Origin: Lachnospiraceae bacterium
GTDB taxonomy: Bacteria > Bacillota > Clostridia > Lachnospirales > Lachnospiraceae
Assembly: GCA_024694785.1 (NCBI GenBank)
Contig: JAILJL010000142.1
Location: 1-8,371, forward strand
Direction: 5' to 3'
Length of the DNA: 8,371 nt
The translations under genes and the position numbers were made by a program. This document shows, one piece after another, positions 6,167 through 8,371 of this stretch. The notes under the pieces were generated by a model that was given only the letters and a program-made list of their open reading frames with translations, was not told the DNA's origin and ran no database searches. Position 1 is the stretch's first letter, and each line of letters begins with the position of its first letter.

Positions 6167-8221
6167 ATGGGCAAAAAAGAAAAGAAAGTAAAAGCTGATA
6201 AGAAAATTGCCAAGAGCAAAGTTAAATTTGGTATCAGAGCAAAGCTTACGCTTACTATCATTCCGCTTGTCGTTGTAGCGATTTCCGTTATTGCGGTGCT
6301 TTTAATTATTAAAGCGCAGTCAACGATTACTACGCGATCGGAGGAACTGCTTAAGACACAGGCTTCACAATGTACGGATAAAATATCGAATGATATCGGC
6401 GAGGTACTCGCAGAAGCAAAAATTATGCATGGTGCCGTAGAGCTTGTTACTCCATATGGAGATTCATTCATTAATATGTATCTGTATGGTACATTGTCTT
6501 ATGATGAAAAGGTTCCGTATGGTGTATATATGGGCGACAAGAACGGAAAGTATTACGATCAGTCCGGATGGGTACCGGATGAAGGCTGGGTATGCTATGA
6601 AAGAGACTGGTATAAAGAGGGCCTTCAGAATGAAGAAATGTCATTCGGAGAACCATATGTAGATGCACAAACCGGAGAACTCTGTGTAAGTGCTTCCTGT
6701 AAGGTAAGAGCAGGTGGTTCCGATAACCTTGTAATGGCAATTGATGTATACCTTAACGATCTTGCTGAAGAGATTAAGCAGTATACGGTTCTTGATAACG
6801 GATATTGTACGCTTATTTCAACGGGAGAAAGTGCTACTATTCTTGCTTGCAGGGATGCAGAGCTTCTCGGTCTTTTATTTACCGAAGCTAAAGAGCAGAG
6901 CGATATCTTAAATAAGAGCAGCGAGGTGTTTGCAAATCCGGACGGTAACTTAAATGAGTTGACTGTTGGCGGAGAGCGATATGTTGTTGTTGCAAATGCA
7001 GTTCCGATCGTTAATTGGGTTGTACTTACGGTAGTTCCTTATTCGGATATTACAGATACATCTCGTGATATGATGGTATTCGGTATAGCTATTGCGGCTA
7101 TTTTTGTTATTATAATTATAATTGCAGTCGGTGTTATTGTAACAAGAACACTTAAGCCTCTTTATGGAATTACAGGTAACATTCAGAAGATGGCAGAAGG
7201 CGATTTCACCATTAAGTTTAAGAATAAGGGTTCGGATGAGATTGCAGTAATCGGTAAAGAACTTGAAGAGTTTTCCGGAACGATGCAATCGATTATTAAG
7301 GAAATCACAGGTATAAGCGGAACACTCGCTTTACAGGCGGATACAAGTAGCAATGTATCAAGTGAGCTTTCGTCTTCCGCTACTTCTACATCAAATTCGA
7401 TGGATGAGCTTAGAGTAACCGTACAGCAGCTTGCGGAATCAATTACGGAAGTTGCGGACAGCACAATCAGCTTGTCGAATAACGTAACCGAAACAGGTAA
7501 ACGCGGCAAGGAAGCAGCAGACAAGATGGATGCTACTGTAAGAACAACCGCTGTCGGTAAAGAGGGTATGGAAAAGATTAAGGCCTCAATGAAAGAGATT
7601 GAGGAAGAGGTAAGCAAACTCGCCGGTGCGGTATCAAAGGTTGGCGATTCAACCGGTGAGATTACAAAGTTCGTAGAGATGATCGGTAATATTGCATCCC
7701 AGACCAATCTTCTTTCACTTAATGCTGCTATCGAAGCTGCACGTGCCGGTGAAGCCGGTAAGGGATTCTCGGTAGTAGCAGGTGAAGTCAGAAACCTTGC
7801 GGATACATCTACAACCGCCGTTACAGAGATTTCGTCCATTACAGATGGTATTAATGCTCTTATAGAGAATGCAATTGAAGAGACAAAGAAGTCTGTTGAG
7901 GCTATTCAGCAGTCAGCAACACTTGTTGAAGAAGTAGGAGGTTCTTTTGATGATATCTATGCAAGTATAGATGATGCAAGTAAAATTGTTAAGGAAATGG
8001 TTAAAGAGGTTCAGGAGATTGACAAGGTTGCAGCTTCCGTTGCGGCAATTACGGAAACACAGTCTGCCAATACTCAGGAAATACTTGCAACCGCCGAGAA
8101 CCTTACTTCGCTTGCAGGTAATGTATCCGATAACAGCGAGCATGTTGCCAGTGAGGCAGAGAATATCGCCAATACTGCGGATACGCTTTCTGAGCATATG
8201 AAGGGCTTCAAGGTGGATTAA
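6167..8221 (+). CDS. Methyl-accepting chemotaxis protein with dCache-like sensor and HAMP
   Basis: Transmembrane chemoreceptor that would control CheA/CheW. The start at 6167 gives 684 residues; 6161 would add two. Order: a lysine-rich cytoplasmic tail (1-26, eleven Lys), TM1 about 27-48, an extracytoplasmic sensor about 50-296, TM2 about 302-326, HAMP about 327-379 ([20 protein letters not shown] region), then the signalling domain. The sensor length and the ERDWY...YVDAQTG...IDVYL pattern suggest a double Cache fold. Arg146, Trp148, Tyr149 and Asp193 partly match the amino-acid-binding motif known in dCache_1 receptors. The hairpin tip [19 protein letters not shown] ends at Glu529 and is fully conserved. 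The roughly 154 residues on either side of it fit the 44-heptad class common in Firmicutes. There is no C-terminal CheR/CheB tethering pentapeptide; it ends KGFKVD. It is divergent from dinB and only 34 bases before a purO-like gene. No convincing promoter was found; the 54-base gap has only -10-like AT runs on this strand. Confidence 0.93.
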   Translation: MGKKEKKVKADKKIAKSKVKFGIRAKLTLTIIPLVVVAISVIAVLLIIKAQSTITTRSEELLKTQASQCTDKISNDIGEVLAEAKIMHGAVELVTPYGDSFINMYLYGTLSYDEKVPYGVYMGDKNGKYYDQSGWVPDEGWVCYERDWYKEGLQNEEMSFGEPYVDAQTGELCVSASCKVRAGGSDNLVMAIDVYLNDLAEEIKQYTVLDNGYCTLISTGESATILACRDAELLGLLFTEAKEQSDILNKSSEVFANPDGNLNELTVGGERYVVVANAVPIVNWVVLTVVPYSDITDTSRDMMVFGIAIAAIFVIIIIIAVGVIVTRTLKPLYGITGNIQKMAEGDFTIKFKNKGSDEIAVIGKELEEFSGTMQSIIKEITGISGTLALQADTSSNVSSELSSSATSTSNSMDELRVTVQQLAESITEVADSTISLSNNVTETGKRGKEAADKMDATVRTTAVGKEGMEKIKASMKEIEEEVSKLAGAVSKVGDSTGEITKFVEMIGNIASQTNLLSLNAAIEAARAGEAGKGFSVVAGEVRNLADTSTTAVTEISSITDGINALIENAIEETKKSVEAIQQSATLVEEVGGSFDDIYASIDDASKIVKEMVKEVQEIDKVAASVAAITETQSANTQEILATAENLTSLAGNVSDNSEHVASEAENIANTADTLSEHMKGFKVD

Positions 8222-8226
8222 TGATT

Positions 8227-8240
8227 AAGGATAAAGGATA
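8227..8240 (+). repeat. Tandem 7-base repeat before the purO-like gene
   Basis: AAGGATA occurs twice in direct succession, just upstream of the ribosome site. The AAGG cores are weakly Shine-Dalgarno-like. It is short enough to be chance. Confidence 0.3.
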
Positions 8241-8243
8241 TAT

Positions 8244-8250
8244 AGGAGGA
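8244..8250 (+). promoter_or_regulatory. Shine-Dalgarno site of the purO-like gene
   Basis: AGGAGGA lies 5 bases before the ATG at 8256, a strong site that supports this start. No terminator hairpin lies between it and the chemoreceptor stop. Confidence 0.8.
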
Positions 8251-8255
8251 AGTAT

Positions 8256-8371
8256 ATGAAGGCAGTATCATTGGACGGCATACTTAAGAGTAATGCTTAT
8301 CTGGGAAGAGGAATTGTAATCGGTAAGTCAAAGGATGGAAAGTATGCGGTTACGGCATATTTTATAATGGG
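8256..8371 (+). CDS. purO: Probable PurO-type IMP cyclohydrolase (partial, 3' end outside window)
   Basis: Only the first 38 codons and two bases of the next are visible. The peptide has NAYLGRGIVIGKSKDGK (13-29) followed by YAVTAYFIM and a probable Gly. This matches the start of the IMP cyclohydrolase (PurO-like) family, whose members begin with a YxGRGIxIG strand-turn and a VxAYFIMGRS segment. The family closes the purine ring, converting FAICAR to IMP, and in many Clostridia replaces the cyclohydrolase half of PurH. In such genomes a separate AICAR formyltransferase gene often follows, but that lies beyond the window. The strong ribosome site and the short gap after the chemoreceptor gene suggest at least partial co-transcription. 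The assignment rests on a short N-terminus, so it is probable rather than certain. Confidence 0.72.
   Translation, partial: MKAVSLDGILKSNAYLGRGIVIGKSKDGKYAVTAYFIM

Noticed and set aside
6058..6471. A 137-codon minus-strand frame spanning the dinB start and the chemoreceptor 5' end
   Set aside because: It overlaps two well-supported genes, and its product is the complement of the receptor's N-terminal membrane region without family features.
7183..7839. A 218-codon open frame on the minus strand inside the chemoreceptor gene
   Set aside because: It is antisense to the conserved HAMP and signalling domain, has a low-complexity Ser/Ala/Val-rich product and no recognisable family, so it is a shadow of the real gene.

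Overview
The window looks like chromosomal DNA of a low-to-moderate-GC anaerobic Firmicute, most probably a member of the Clostridia in or near Lachnospiraceae. This is judged from protein style: a DinB that begins HIDVNSAF, a WalJ-type hydrolase that begins MRLCSIASGSSGN, a Firmicutes-length chemoreceptor signalling domain and a PurO-like IMP cyclohydrolase. Strong AGGAGG-type ribosome binding sites fit this too. It is gene-dense, with no stretch over 60 bases without a gene. I see no RNA genes, insertion sequences, phage genes or CRISPR.

Region 1 (1-4894, + strand) is a four-gene transcription unit. It holds the 3' part of polA (DNA polymerase I, cut by the window edge), coaE (last step of coenzyme A synthesis), a 695-residue FtsA/PilM-like actin-fold ATPase with an unusual C-terminal half, and a WalJ/YycJ-type metallo-beta-lactamase-fold hydrolase. 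Junctions are a 1-base overlap (TAATG), a 13-base overlap and a 6-base gap, so the genes are almost certainly co-transcribed and probably translationally coupled.

Region 2 (4895-6106, - strand) is dinB, a Y-family translesion polymerase. It converges on the hydrolase gene with no spacer: the two stop codons abut and together read TAATTA. A 30-base imperfect inverted repeat just inside the dinB 3' end is the only hairpin candidate at this junction.

Region 3 (6107-6166) is a short, very AT-rich divergent intergenic stretch. It carries a good extended -10 element for dinB, strong dinB Shine-Dalgarno bases and a 12-base perfect AT palindrome. No LexA-type box was seen.

Region 4 (6167-8371, + strand) is a transmembrane methyl-accepting chemotaxis protein with a dCache-like sensor, HAMP and a full cytoplasmic signalling hairpin. 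It is followed after 34 bases by the 5' end of a probable purO-type IMP cyclohydrolase gene that runs off the window.

No clearly new defence or mobile system is present. The most interesting item is the FtsA/PilM-like protein with repeated beta-grasp-like C-terminal modules, lodged between coaE and walJ in the polA operon. Smaller points are the zero-spacer convergent junction and the compact MCP-purO junction with its 12-codon overlapping reading frame.
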